From the NCBI GenBank assembly GCA_017440425.1, contig JAFSHJ010000208.1, forward strand, positions 1 through 11,585: a DNA stretch of 11,585 nt. The letters are read 5' to 3'. Position numbers and translations under genes: made by a program. Of the stretch, positions 1-6,224 are shown piece by piece. Numbering within the stretch: position 1 is the first letter of the stretch; each line of letters begins with the position of its first letter. Source of the stretch: Oscillospiraceae bacterium (GTDB lineage Bacteria > Bacillota > Clostridia > Oscillospirales > Ruminococcaceae). The notes under the pieces were generated by a model, which saw nothing but the letters and a program-made list of their open reading frames with translations, made no database searches and was not told where the DNA came from.

Positions 1-459
1 GATGTTTGCATTGTGGCCGTAATAATCGCCGCCGATCATCTCTGCGGAAAGATATAGTGCTGACATTGCATCAATATGCCGCAAAACATCGTTACTATTA
101 CGCAGTTCAGGAATCTGATGACTCCATTCATCTGACACCTCCGGAGCAGCATACTGAATGAACCAATCCAAGAATTCTACCATTTCCGTACCGGTAATGG
201 TCGACTGCAGCACTTTCTCCATAGGCATCCCAAGTTCCAGTGCATGGAGCAGTTCCTGTTTCCATAAATCAGGAATATTCAGCTCATTGATTTGTTCTTC
301 TGCAGTCGGTTCCAATATATTCGGAACAGACTGTTCCTGCGTTTGAGCGGGCGTACTGCTCTCAGGCGGGTCAGCAGTAACAGTCTGTTCAGCTTGACAA
401 CCGGATAAGACGCTTAGTACCATCATGATGGAAAGAATCAGGCAAATGATTCGTTTCAT
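1..459 (-). CDS. Putative secreted lipoprotein, N-terminal part (runs off the left edge)
   Basis: Read on the minus strand from ATG 459 there are 153 open codons with no stop before the window edge, so the C-terminus is missing. The protein starts MKRIICLILSIMMVLS and has a clear lipobox, L-S-G-C with the lipidated Cys at residue 21. It is therefore predicted to be exported, lipidated and anchored on the outer face of the membrane. A short low-complexity linker rich in Thr, Pro, Ser, Glu and Gln (about residues 22-55) follows. A mostly helical, acidic segment comes next, containing PDLWKQELLHALELGMP. A ribosome binding site, AGGGAGGTC (467-475), lies 7 nt before the ATG. I do not recognise a family in the visible part and assign no function. 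A TATAAT hexamer at 534-539 has no good -35 partner, so the promoter is unclear. The tRNA-operon terminator lies just upstream. Confidence 0.8.
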   Translation of the reverse strand, partial: MKRIICLILSIMMVLSVLSGCQAEQTVTADPPESSTPAQTQEQSVPNILEPTAEEQINELNIPDLWKQELLHALELGMPMEKVLQSTITGTEMVEFLDWFIQYAAPEVSDEWSHQIPELRNSNDVLRHIDAMSALYLSAEMIGGDYYGHNANI

Positions 460-538
460 TTTCAAAGACCTCCCTGCGCAAGAAGAATACAGTTCAAGTT
501 TATTCAAACTTTTATATTGGATTTTTTCAAACAATTAT

Positions 539-590
539 AAAAAACTGGACACCAACTTCGATACATATGGTATCAAAATTGATGTCCAGT
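539..590 (-). terminator. Rho-independent terminator of the tRNA-Thr/tRNA-Tyr operon
   Basis: Two 21-nt arms, 544-564 and 570-590, pair around a 5-nt loop (565-569). The minus-strand transcript then runs into six U (539-544). All three non-Watson-Crick positions are U·G wobbles in the minus-strand RNA but C/A mismatches in the plus-strand RNA. That fixes the direction as minus. The hairpin begins 2 nt after the encoded CCA of tRNA-Tyr, so it ends the tRNA transcript and may also guide 3' processing. Confidence 0.9.
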
Positions 591-592
591 CT

Positions 593-677
593 TGGTGGGA
601 GAAGGTGGATTCGAACCACCGAAGTCACTGACAACAGATTTACAGTCTGCCCCCTTTGGCCACTCGGGAATTCTCCC
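593..677 (-). tRNA. tRNA-Tyr (anticodon GUA)
   Basis: The minus strand folds as a class II tRNA. The acceptor stem is GGGAGAA/TTCTCCC, followed by discriminator A and an encoded CCA (plus-strand tgg at 593-595). The anticodon stem-loop is CAGA-CTGTAAA-TCTG with GTA at positions 34-36. A long variable arm is expected for bacterial tRNA-Tyr and is present. The T arm is GGTGG-TTCGAAT-CCACC. The gene is the second in a two-tRNA operon, 53 nt after tRNA-Thr. Confidence 0.97.
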
Positions 678-696
678 ATATTCATTTATCGGTCGA

Positions 697-721
697 ATGG
701 AAGCGTTCGGTGCGCCTCCAT
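697..721 (-). other. Hairpin in the spacer between the two tRNAs
   Basis: Nine-nucleotide arms at 697-705 and 713-721 pair around a 7-nt loop. The one non-canonical position is a G·U wobble in the minus-strand transcript, consistent with a structure kept in the tRNA precursor. There is no U-tract, so it is not a terminator. A role in spacing or processing the precursor is a guess. Confidence 0.5.
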
Positions 722-730
722 CCTACCAGT

Positions 731-806
731 TGGAGCTGGTGAACGGATTCGAACCCCTGACCTGCTGATTACAAATCAGCTGCTCTACCGGCTGAGCTAC
801 ACCAGC
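731..806 (-). tRNA. tRNA-Thr (anticodon UGU)
   Basis: This 76-nt minus-strand gene has acceptor stem GCTGGTG/CACCAGC, discriminator U (usual for bacterial tRNA-Thr) and an encoded CCA (731-733). The D arm is GCTCAGCCGGTAGAGC. The anticodon stem-loop is GCTGA-TTTGTAA-TCAGC, giving anticodon TGT (reads ACA/ACG). The T loop is TTCGAAT. The T stem AGGGG/CCGTT has a G-U pair and one G-G mismatch. It is the first gene of the operon, starting about 25 nt after the predicted transcription start. Confidence 0.97.
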
Positions 807-836
807 ATATCAAACGTCTCACACGCGACGATATAT

Positions 837-865
837 ATAATATCACACCGAATTTGATTTGTCAA
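837..865 (-). promoter_or_regulatory. Sigma-A-type promoter of the tRNA operon
   Basis: On the minus strand TTGACA (860-865) is followed by exactly 17 nt and TATTAT (837-842). The -35 is a perfect consensus and the -10 has one mismatch, as expected for a strong stable-RNA promoter. Predicted start is near 830. Confidence 0.9.
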
Positions 866-899
866 TAGAAATTTTTGAAAAAATTGAATTTATTTTTCG

Positions 900-930
900 A
901 AAAAAGGTTTATCTGCGAATGCGGCAAACC
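900..930 (-). terminator. Weak terminator-like hairpin after the AraC gene
   Basis: In the minus-strand RNA, GGTTT (926-930) can pair with AAACC (906-910), with a GC pairing inside the loop, followed by six U (900-905). The stem is only 5 bp, but it lies directly downstream of the regulator's stop and upstream of the tRNA promoter, where a terminator is expected. Confidence 0.4.
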
Positions 931-932
931 CA

Positions 933-1709
933 TCACCGTTTGTTCATGTGAATGTTAAAGCTGCTGTTGCGGAAAGCGGTGGGAGATTGTTTTTGGTGAT
1001 ATTTGAAAAAATGGGCAAAGCGGTTTTCACTCTCAAAACCCAGCCGCACGGCGATCTCTTTAACGGAAAGAGAGGTGTTGCAGAGCATATCACGGGCGGT
1101 GCGCATACGCATATCGTAAATATATTTTTTCAGCGGCATGCCGTAAACCTTTTTAAAAGCCTTGGAGAGATATTCGCCGTTATAGTTAAAATGGGCGGCA
1201 ACGTCGGATACCGTCAGGTTTTTGTCGCTGTTTATCTTCACCCACTCTGCAGCCTCGCTGATGATTTTGGTGGGGGTGCTGTCGCCGCTGTCGGTGCAGG
1301 CACGGGCGAGCTCGGAGAGCAGAGAGAGCAGCAGGGCGTCTGCGGCATAATCGGGATAGGCGCTTGTGTTGGAGACGTGGAGCAGCTTGCGGAAGAGGGC
1401 ACCCTCCGAAAACCCTCTTATCACGGGGGAGGTTATGCCCAGGGCATCAAAATTTTCGGTGGAAAAATGCAGCCAGAAAAAAGAGGTGCGTCCGAAGCTG
1501 TGCCGTGTGCCTGCGTGCTCCTTCCCTGCCTCAAGGATGAGCACGTCGCCTTTTGCAAGGTGATATTCCGTCTCCTCCTCACGAATGTGCACCTCTCCCT
1601 CGGTGACATAGATGATCTCCCAGGTGATCTCTCTGCGGAGGGGATGTGTCCACTCGCTGTCGGTCAAAAACAGACCCGAATATACAAAATTTACTTTCAA
1701 AGCGTCCAT
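933..1709 (-). CDS. AraC-family transcriptional regulator (cupin-type sensor domain plus HTH)
   Basis: The 258-aa protein has the AraC/XylS layout. An N-terminal beta-rich cupin-like ligand domain (about residues 25-75, with EIIYVTEGEVHI and GDVLILEAGKEH) precedes a C-terminal pair of helix-turn-helix motifs. The first HTH is about 165-190 (LTVSDVAAHFNYNGEYLSKA) and the second about 214-247, ending in the family signature ENRFAHFFKYHQKQSPTAFR. It should bind a small sugar-like ligand and control transcription. I chose ATG 1709 because GGGAG (1718-1722) sits 8 nt upstream. A longer frame from GTG 1757 (274 aa) has only a weak GGATGA site. The gene is divergent from the GH127 gene, 167 bp away, which is the usual arrangement for an AraC activator and its target. 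The ligand is inferred to be an arabinose-containing compound; nothing in the sequence proves it. Confidence 0.92.
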   Translation of the reverse strand: MDALKVNFVYSGLFLTDSEWTHPLRREITWEIIYVTEGEVHIREEETEYHLAKGDVLILEAGKEHAGTRHSFGRTSFFWLHFSTENFDALGITSPVIRGFSEGALFRKLLHVSNTSAYPDYAADALLLSLLSELARACTDSGDSTPTKIISEAAEWVKINSDKNLTVSDVAAHFNYNGEYLSKAFKKVYGMPLKKYIYDMRMRTARDMLCNTSLSVKEIAVRLGFESENRFAHFFKYHQKQSPTAFRNSSFNIHMNKR

Positions 1710-1768
1710 AGGGGCTGCTCCCACTTTATTTAATGAATATATGTCCGGTTTTCTCACTTATCATCCGA

Positions 1769-1783
1769 TTGCATCAGTTGCAT
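1769..1783. promoter_or_regulatory. Candidate operator: tandem TTGCAT direct repeats
   Basis: TTGCAT occurs at 1769-1774 and again at 1778-1783, 9 bp start to start. The second copy coincides with the proposed -35 of the GH127 promoter. AraC-family proteins often bind direct repeats next to or over the -35, usually with a spacing of about 21 bp between half-sites, so these could be only part of a site. Confidence 0.3.
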
Positions 1784-1806
1784 TGGAGAGGTGTTGCTGA
1801 TAAAAT
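1778..1806 (+). promoter_or_regulatory. Probable promoter of the GH127 gene
   Basis: TTGCAT (1778-1783), 17 nt, TAAAAT (1801-1806). The -10 matches 5 of 6 and the -35 only 3 of 6, which fits a promoter needing an activator such as the divergent AraC protein. The predicted leader is about 64 nt. Confidence 0.5.
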
Positions 1807-1876
1807 AGTATCATATAAAGGGGAAAAGTTCAACAAAAATATCGTTTTGACCATATTTCAGAGAAGGAGGCAAATT

Positions 1877-3730
1877 ATGAAAAACATCGGATTTTCGCAG
1901 GTGGATATAACCGGCGGAATAATGGGAAGAAGATATAAGACCAATGCGGAGGCCACGGTTTTTGCCGTGCGTGACCGCTTTATGGAGACGGGCAGAGTTG
2001 ACCCATACTACAGCGACGAGAGTCTGCGGGCAGAAAACTACCCCAAAAACCTCCACATTTTTTACGATTCGGATGTTGTTAAGCTGGTGGAAGGCGCCGC
2101 ATACATCGTGCAGAAAAAGAGCGACCCGGAGGTGGAGGCGCTTATAAAGCTGGTGGAAGAGGGAGTTGCCCGCAACCAGGGCGAGGACGGTTATTTCAAC
2201 AGCTGGTTTCAGAACAACGATCAGGACAAGCGCTGGACAAACCGCGATTGGCACGAGCTCTACACCGCAGGTCATCTTATCGAATGTGCAGTTGCTGTTT
2301 ATGAAGCCACGGGTCGCCGCACGCTGCTGGATTGCGCCTGCAGGTTTGCAGATTACATTGAAAAGGTGTTCGTAACCGAGAAAAGCGCAAAGTTCCTCAC
2401 CCCCGGACACGAGGAGATAGAGCTTGCGCTGGTGCGTCTCTATCATGCAACGGGAAACAAAAAGTACCTTGAGCTGGCAAAATATTTTGTTGATGCCCGA
2501 GGAAACAAAGAGGAGATCGAGCTGGCGGTAAAGGAACGGGGCATACCCAGCAGCATTCAGGCGCATCTGCCTGCAAGAAAGCAGTTCACCGCCGAGGGTC
2601 ACGCTGTCCGTGCCTGCTATTTCTATTCCGCAATGGCAGATATTGCCCGTGAATATGGCGACGACGAGCTGCTCACCGCCTGCAAAACAATTTTTGAGGA
2701 TATCATAAAGCGCAAGCAGTATATCACCGGCGGTGTGGGACAGAACCACGTGGGTGAGCGCTTCGACCACCCCTATCTCCTGCCCAACGAAAATGCCTAC
2801 AACGAGACCTGTGCAGGCATTGCCTTCGTGATGTTTGCAAAGCGTATGCTGGAGCTGGATACCGATTCCAAATATGCCGATGCCATCGAGCTTGCGATCT
2901 ACAATGCCATCCTCTCGGGTGTATCTCTTGACGGAAAGGCGTTTTTCTATGAAAATCCCATGGAGATAAACCTCGATAAATATAAAATGGATGATTGGGT
3001 AGATACCAATATAGAATATGAAAAGATGCCGAGAATGCAGCAGTTTGAGCGCCAAAAGGTGTTTGCCTGTGCCTGCTGTCCCCCGAATGTCTGCCGCTTC
3101 TTTGCATCCATCGGCGGCTATGCCTACGGCAAGGATGAGGGCAGCTACTACATCCATCAGTATTTCAACGGTCAGATGACCGACGGTGACGTGAACATCA
3201 AGGTGGAGACAAGCTATCCCGCAGAAAACACCGTGAAGATCACCGCCCAAAATACAAAGCAGGTCGCAGTCCGCATTCCCGGTTGGTGCAAAAAGTTCAG
3301 CCTTGACCGCCGATACACGATGCACAAGGGCTATGCCGTAATTGAGGGCGACGGAGAGATAAACATAGAATTCGATATGCCTGCCGTGCTGATGACAGCT
3401 CACTACAGAGTAAATTCTGACGTGGGACGTGTGGCACTTAAAAGGGGGCCGCTGGTCTACTGCATAGAGGCAATGGATAACGGCGGAGAGCTGCGTTCAC
3501 TCTATGTGAGCTCCAAACTTAACGCAGAAATCAGCTATAACAAGGAGCTTGACGCATACACAATTGAAACCGACGGTTTCCGCATTGAGGATAGCGACAA
3601 ACTCTACCGCACAATAGACGATCAGCCGAAGTTCACCCCTACACGCATTAAGTATATTCCCTATTTTACCTTCGCCAACAGAGGCGTCACCTCCATGGAG
3701 GTTTGGGTGAAGCTGAAGAGAGGTGAATGA
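1877..3730 (+). CDS. GH127 glycoside hydrolase, beta-L-arabinofuranosidase type (DUF1680 family)
   Basis: The 617-aa protein matches the GH127 family: an (alpha/alpha)6 barrel followed by beta domains. Family enzymes release L-arabinofuranose from beta-linked arabino-oligosaccharides, using a zinc-bound cysteine as nucleophile. The hallmark CACCPPNVCR lies at residues 398-407, with C400 and C401 matching the paired cysteines. NETC gives E310 and C312, the other two zinc ligands. TGGVGQNHVGERF places E294 sixteen residues before E310, the same spacing as the proposed acid/base of the Bifidobacterium enzyme HypBA1. All key residues are intact. There is no signal peptide, so the enzyme is probably cytoplasmic and acts on imported oligosaccharides. 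The frame is open from 1733, but ATG 1877 is the start because GAAGGAGG (1863-1870) lies 6 nt upstream. No sugar transporter is visible nearby. Exact substrate is uncertain, since GH127 includes other specificities. Confidence 0.93.
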   Translation: MKNIGFSQVDITGGIMGRRYKTNAEATVFAVRDRFMETGRVDPYYSDESLRAENYPKNLHIFYDSDVVKLVEGAAYIVQKKSDPEVEALIKLVEEGVARNQGEDGYFNSWFQNNDQDKRWTNRDWHELYTAGHLIECAVAVYEATGRRTLLDCACRFADYIEKVFVTEKSAKFLTPGHEEIELALVRLYHATGNKKYLELAKYFVDARGNKEEIELAVKERGIPSSIQAHLPARKQFTAEGHAVRACYFYSAMADIAREYGDDELLTACKTIFEDIIKRKQYITGGVGQNHVGERFDHPYLLPNENAYNETCAGIAFVMFAKRMLELDTDSKYADAIELAIYNAILSGVSLDGKAFFYENPMEINLDKYKMDDWVDTNIEYEKMPRMQQFERQKVFACACCPPNVCRFFASIGGYAYGKDEGSYYIHQYFNGQMTDGDVNIKVETSYPAENTVKITAQNTKQVAVRIPGWCKKFSLDRRYTMHKGYAVIEGDGEINIEFDMPAVLMTAHYRVNSDVGRVALKRGPLVYCIEAMDNGGELRSLYVSSKLNAEISYNKELDAYTIETDGFRIEDSDKLYRTIDDQPKFTPTRIKYIPYFTFANRGVTSMEVWVKLKRGE

Positions 3731-3731
3731 A

Positions 3732-3980
3732 GTGAGAGAGTTAAAACTCAAACGTGTTTATCGTCATTTCAAGGGCGACTACTATCTCACCGAAGACGTT
3801 GCAACCGATTCCGAGAGCGGAAAAGCAATGGTTATCTATCGCAAGCTCTACGGTGACGGCAGTCTTTGGGTCCGTCCGCTGGAGATGTTTATGAAAGAGG
3901 TTGACCACGCCAAGTATCCCGACTGCAAACAAAAATACCGCTTTGAGCTGCAGGAAATTGAGAGCGTGGCAAAGCGGTAA
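3732..3980 (+). CDS. DUF1653 domain small protein
   Basis: This 82-aa protein matches DUF1653, a small domain of unknown function. It has an N-terminal YRHFKGDYYLTEDVATDSES segment, then VIYRKLYGDG (34-43) and the hallmark WVRPLEMF (46-53). The usual family member is about 70-90 aa, so it is full length. It has no signal peptide or membrane segment and is probably cytoplasmic. I chose GTG 3732 because AGGTG (3721-3725) lies 6 nt upstream. GTG 3723 in the same frame is possible and would overlap the GH127 stop by 8 nt. The close packing implies co-transcription with, and probably translational coupling to, the GH127 gene, but no functional link is known. Confidence 0.85.
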   Translation: MRELKLKRVYRHFKGDYYLTEDVATDSESGKAMVIYRKLYGDGSLWVRPLEMFMKEVDHAKYPDCKQKYRFELQEIESVAKR

Positions 3981-3997
3981 CAGCAGTTGAAATTTTA

Positions 3998-4086
3998 AAA
4001 CCCGGCCCCTCTCCCGCCGACGCAGTCGGCGGCTCCGCCCTACAGCGGAGTAGCCTCGCGGAGCGAGGCAGAGAGGGGCCGGGTTT
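3998..4086. repeat. Cloverleaf-like palindromic intergenic element
   Basis: A perfect 15-bp outer stem (3998-4012 with 4072-4086) encloses three perfect hairpins. These are 4014-4021/4025-4032 (8 bp, 3-nt loop), 4033-4038/4045-4050 (6 bp, 6-nt loop) and 4053-4059/4063-4069 (7 bp, 3-nt loop). The element is very GC-rich and almost every base is paired. It sits between convergent genes and could terminate both, although the flanking T-runs are short (TTT on plus, TTTT on minus). The form resembles palindromic repeats or MITE-like elements common between genes in Clostridia genomes. Confidence 0.8.
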
Positions 4087-4115
4087 GGTGTTTGAAGGTG
4101 CCTGCGGTGAAAAAA

Positions 4116-5282
4116 TTAGATCTTGTCCAAGGCTTGAGCCAGATCAGCTATGAGAGTATCGATGTTTTCAAGGCCTACATGGAGGCGCAAAACTCTGTGT
4201 GTCTCGCCGTGATCCTTCACTTCGGAATAGGGTACGGGGATGCAGAGGCTCTCAAAACCGCCCCAGCTGCAGCCGTGCTGGAAGTGATGCAGCGAGTTAA
4301 CGATTTTTGTAATGGCTTCCTGACCGCCCTTGGGAGCAAAGCTCATTAAACCGTTGGTGCCGGAGAGATATTTGTTGAACAGCTCGGGCTGGGAATAGGT
4401 GGCAGAGCCGGGATAGAACACCTTTTCCACCTTGGGATGGTTCTCCAAAAATTCCGCAACCTTTTTGCCGTTTTCACCGTGCTGTTTAAGGCGAATGGGC
4501 AGGGTTCGCATACCGCGGAGCATCAGCCATGCCTGATGGGGGTCAATAATGCCGCCGAACAGTACGCGGTCGGTGCGCTGTATATCAGTGATTATCTTTT
4601 CATTTGCGGAAAGCACGCCTGCAACAATGTCGCTGTGCCCGCCCAGATATTTGGAGGCTGTATGGCAGACAATATCAATGCCGTGTTTAAGGGGCTGCTG
4701 GTGGAGTGGGGTGCCGTAGGTACCGTCGATAACGGTTTTGATGCCGTGCTTTTTGGCAACAGCAGAAACGGCATCCAGATCCTGCATACGGAAGACAATG
4801 CTGGAGGGACTTTCAAGACAGATGAGCTGGGTGTTGGGACGGATTGCAGCTTCTATCTCTTCGGTAGAATCTCCATCAACGAGGGTGTATTCAATGTTGA
4901 ATTTGTCGTGCAAAAATTTTGTTACAACCTCCATTGTGCCACCGTAAGAGGTGGAAAGCAGAATAATATGTCCGCCTGCGCTGACACAATAGAGCACGGC
5001 GGTGGAGATGGCGGCCATACCGGAACCAAAGCAGACAGCGCCGTCGGCACCCTCAAGAGCGGCGACCTTGCGCTCCACAATGTCAACAGTGGGGTTGGAA
5101 TCGCGGGTGTAATAGTAGCCGGAAGCAGGAACACCATTTATCTCGGTGTGCTGAACAAACAGCGAGTTCTGGAAAATGGGCGGAACAATGGCTCCGCAAA
5201 ACTTATCGTATTCATCTCCCAAGTGCATACAGATATCTTCGGGAGTAGTGTATTTTCTGTCTTCGGGTTTAAGAAGTGCCAT
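4116..5282 (-). CDS. Cys/Met metabolism PLP-dependent enzyme (cystathionine gamma-synthase / methionine gamma-lyase family)
   Basis: The 388-aa protein has the full set of marks of the trans-sulfuration fold-type I PLP enzymes. YTR at 58-60 in YYYTRDSNPT holds the PLP phosphate of the neighbouring subunit. GSGMAAI (86-92) and SYGGT (112-116, conserved Tyr113) follow. Asp186 should contact the pyridine nitrogen. The Schiff-base lysine is K211 in HTASKYLGGHSD. Members make or split C-S bonds in cystathionine, homocysteine, cysteine or methionine; which reaction applies here cannot be read from sequence. One departure is DGTYGTP at 186-192, where DNT is usual. ATG 5282 is chosen: AGGAG lies 8 nt upstream. 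The in-frame ATG at 5309 has no ribosome site and lies at the -10 of the promoter. The gene is downstream of the ABC importer on the same strand but separated by a terminator. Confidence 0.92.
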   Translation of the reverse strand: MALLKPEDRKYTTPEDICMHLGDEYDKFCGAIVPPIFQNSLFVQHTEINGVPASGYYYTRDSNPTVDIVERKVAALEGADGAVCFGSGMAAISTAVLYCVSAGGHIILLSTSYGGTMEVVTKFLHDKFNIEYTLVDGDSTEEIEAAIRPNTQLICLESPSSIVFRMQDLDAVSAVAKKHGIKTVIDGTYGTPLHQQPLKHGIDIVCHTASKYLGGHSDIVAGVLSANEKIITDIQRTDRVLFGGIIDPHQAWLMLRGMRTLPIRLKQHGENGKKVAEFLENHPKVEKVFYPGSATYSQPELFNKYLSGTNGLMSFAPKGGQEAITKIVNSLHHFQHGCSWGGFESLCIPVPYSEVKDHGETHRVLRLHVGLENIDTLIADLAQALDKI

Positions 5283-5309
5283 AAGATTATCTCCTTTCTT
5301 TTCGAGCAT

Positions 5310-5338
5310 ATTTTAACACCGCCCGGGCGAAAAGTAAA
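5310..5338 (-). promoter_or_regulatory. Probable promoter of the PLP-enzyme gene, with a palindrome in the spacer
   Basis: On the minus strand TTTACT (5333-5338), 17 nt, TAAAAT (5310-5315). The spacer holds the perfect 10-bp palindrome CGCCCGGGCG (5320-5329) in otherwise AT-rich DNA. That is a good position for a repressor to block RNA polymerase. The leader would be about 20 nt. Confidence 0.5.
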
Positions 5339-5388
5339 TAAGTATAAAATTAATAATAACTATAAAGAGCGGATAATGCAAAAAATGC

Positions 5389-5422
5389 AAAAAAACGGAC
5401 AAACCGTGAAGTTTGTCCGTTT
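5389..5422 (-). terminator. Rho-independent terminator of the ABC importer operon
   Basis: A perfect 12-bp stem (5393-5404 with 5411-5422, 6-nt loop) is followed on the minus strand by a U-tract of seven counting the last paired bases (5389-5395). It starts 7 nt after the permease stop. The plus side of the hairpin is not T-rich, so the direction is minus. It separates the importer from the PLP-enzyme gene. Confidence 0.9.
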
Positions 5423-5429
5423 AAAAATA

Positions 5430-6224
5430 TCAGTTCCAGCGGGAGGCTTTCTTCTCAATGAGCCCAAAAATCAGCTTGTCAATGACCATACTGATCAGAA
5501 TTATGACAAGCATCACGGCAGTGACCTCGTTAATGCCGCCGATCTCTCGCGCCTGAGAGAGCATAAGACCAATGCCCTTGGAGGACATCATCATCTCACC
5601 TGTCATGAGTGCACGCCATGCAAAGGACCAGCCGTGTCGCAGAGCACCAATGAGTGCGGGCACGCTGGCGGGCAGAATAACACGGGTGTAGAGCTCGGCA
5701 CCTTTTGCGCCCATGGTGAGTCCTGCACGAACATACAAGGGGTTGACCTCTCTTATGCCGCTGTCCACAGCAGTGCAGATGCTGAATGCAGAGCCAACAA
5801 CCACGATAAAGATAGTGGCACTCTCTGCAAGACCATACCACAAAATTGCAAAGGGAACCCAGCAGACAGATGGCAGAGACTGTATTGCAGGTACAATGGG
5901 ACGGAGCAGCTTTGCCAGAAAATCAAAACGTGCAATGAGCATACCGGAGACGACACCGATGACCACAGCAATGCTGTAACCGATGAGTATGCGCTTCATA
6001 CTCTGCCCAATGCCAAGGAAAAGGCTGCCGTTGGTGATAAGCTTTTTGTAGGCTCGCAAAACTCTCATGGGAGAGGGGAAAACATAGGGCTTCCAAATCT
6101 CGAAAACCTCCACCATAAGGGTGAAAACAACTTGCCACACCAAAATCACAGCGGCAATAATGCCTATTATCTTTAATATTTTTAGCCACAGAGGTGCCTC
6201 GGCCTTTTTAGTTAACGTTTTCAA
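5430..6224 (-). CDS. ABC transporter permease, nitrate/sulfonate/taurine (SsuC/TauC) type
   Basis: The 264-aa protein is the usual length for this permease family and has about six predicted membrane segments. The first is about residues 15-37 (LKILKIIGIIAAVILVWQVV). The cytoplasmic EAA loop that docks on the ATPase is at 166-198: RAGLTMGAKGAELYTRVILP followed by ASVPALIGALRHG. The start is a TTG at 6224, 17 bp inside the end of the ATPase gene. GGAGG (6234-6238) lies 9 nt upstream, and no ATG or GTG there has a comparable site. The overlap implies translational coupling to the ATPase. The open frame extends to 6329 but that part is antisense-like overlap with the ATPase gene. The substrate is not readable from the permease. 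Confidence 0.92.
   Translation of the reverse strand: MKTLTKKAEAPLWLKILKIIGIIAAVILVWQVVFTLMVEVFEIWKPYVFPSPMRVLRAYKKLITNGSLFLGIGQSMKRILIGYSIAVVIGVVSGMLIARFDFLAKLLRPIVPAIQSLPSVCWVPFAILWYGLAESATIFIVVVGSAFSICTAVDSGIREVNPLYVRAGLTMGAKGAELYTRVILPASVPALIGALRHGWSFAWRALMTGEMMMSSKGIGLMLSQAREIGGINEVTAVMLVIILISMVIDKLIFGLIEKKASRWN

Noticed and set aside
425..857. Two short plus-strand ORFs (425-631 and 567-857)
   Set aside because: They run through a terminator and antisense to two well-folded tRNAs.
948..1733. 261-codon plus-strand open frame
   Set aside because: It is antisense to the AraC gene, which has clear cupin and HTH motifs; the plus frame shows no recognisable domain.
1811..3403. 530-codon minus-strand open frame
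   Set aside because: Antisense to the GH127 gene, which has intact catalytic and zinc residues; length reflects codon bias of the real gene.
4437..6176. 579-codon plus-strand open frame
   Set aside because: It crosses two real minus-strand genes, a promoter and a terminator, and its translation is Asn/His-rich without motifs.
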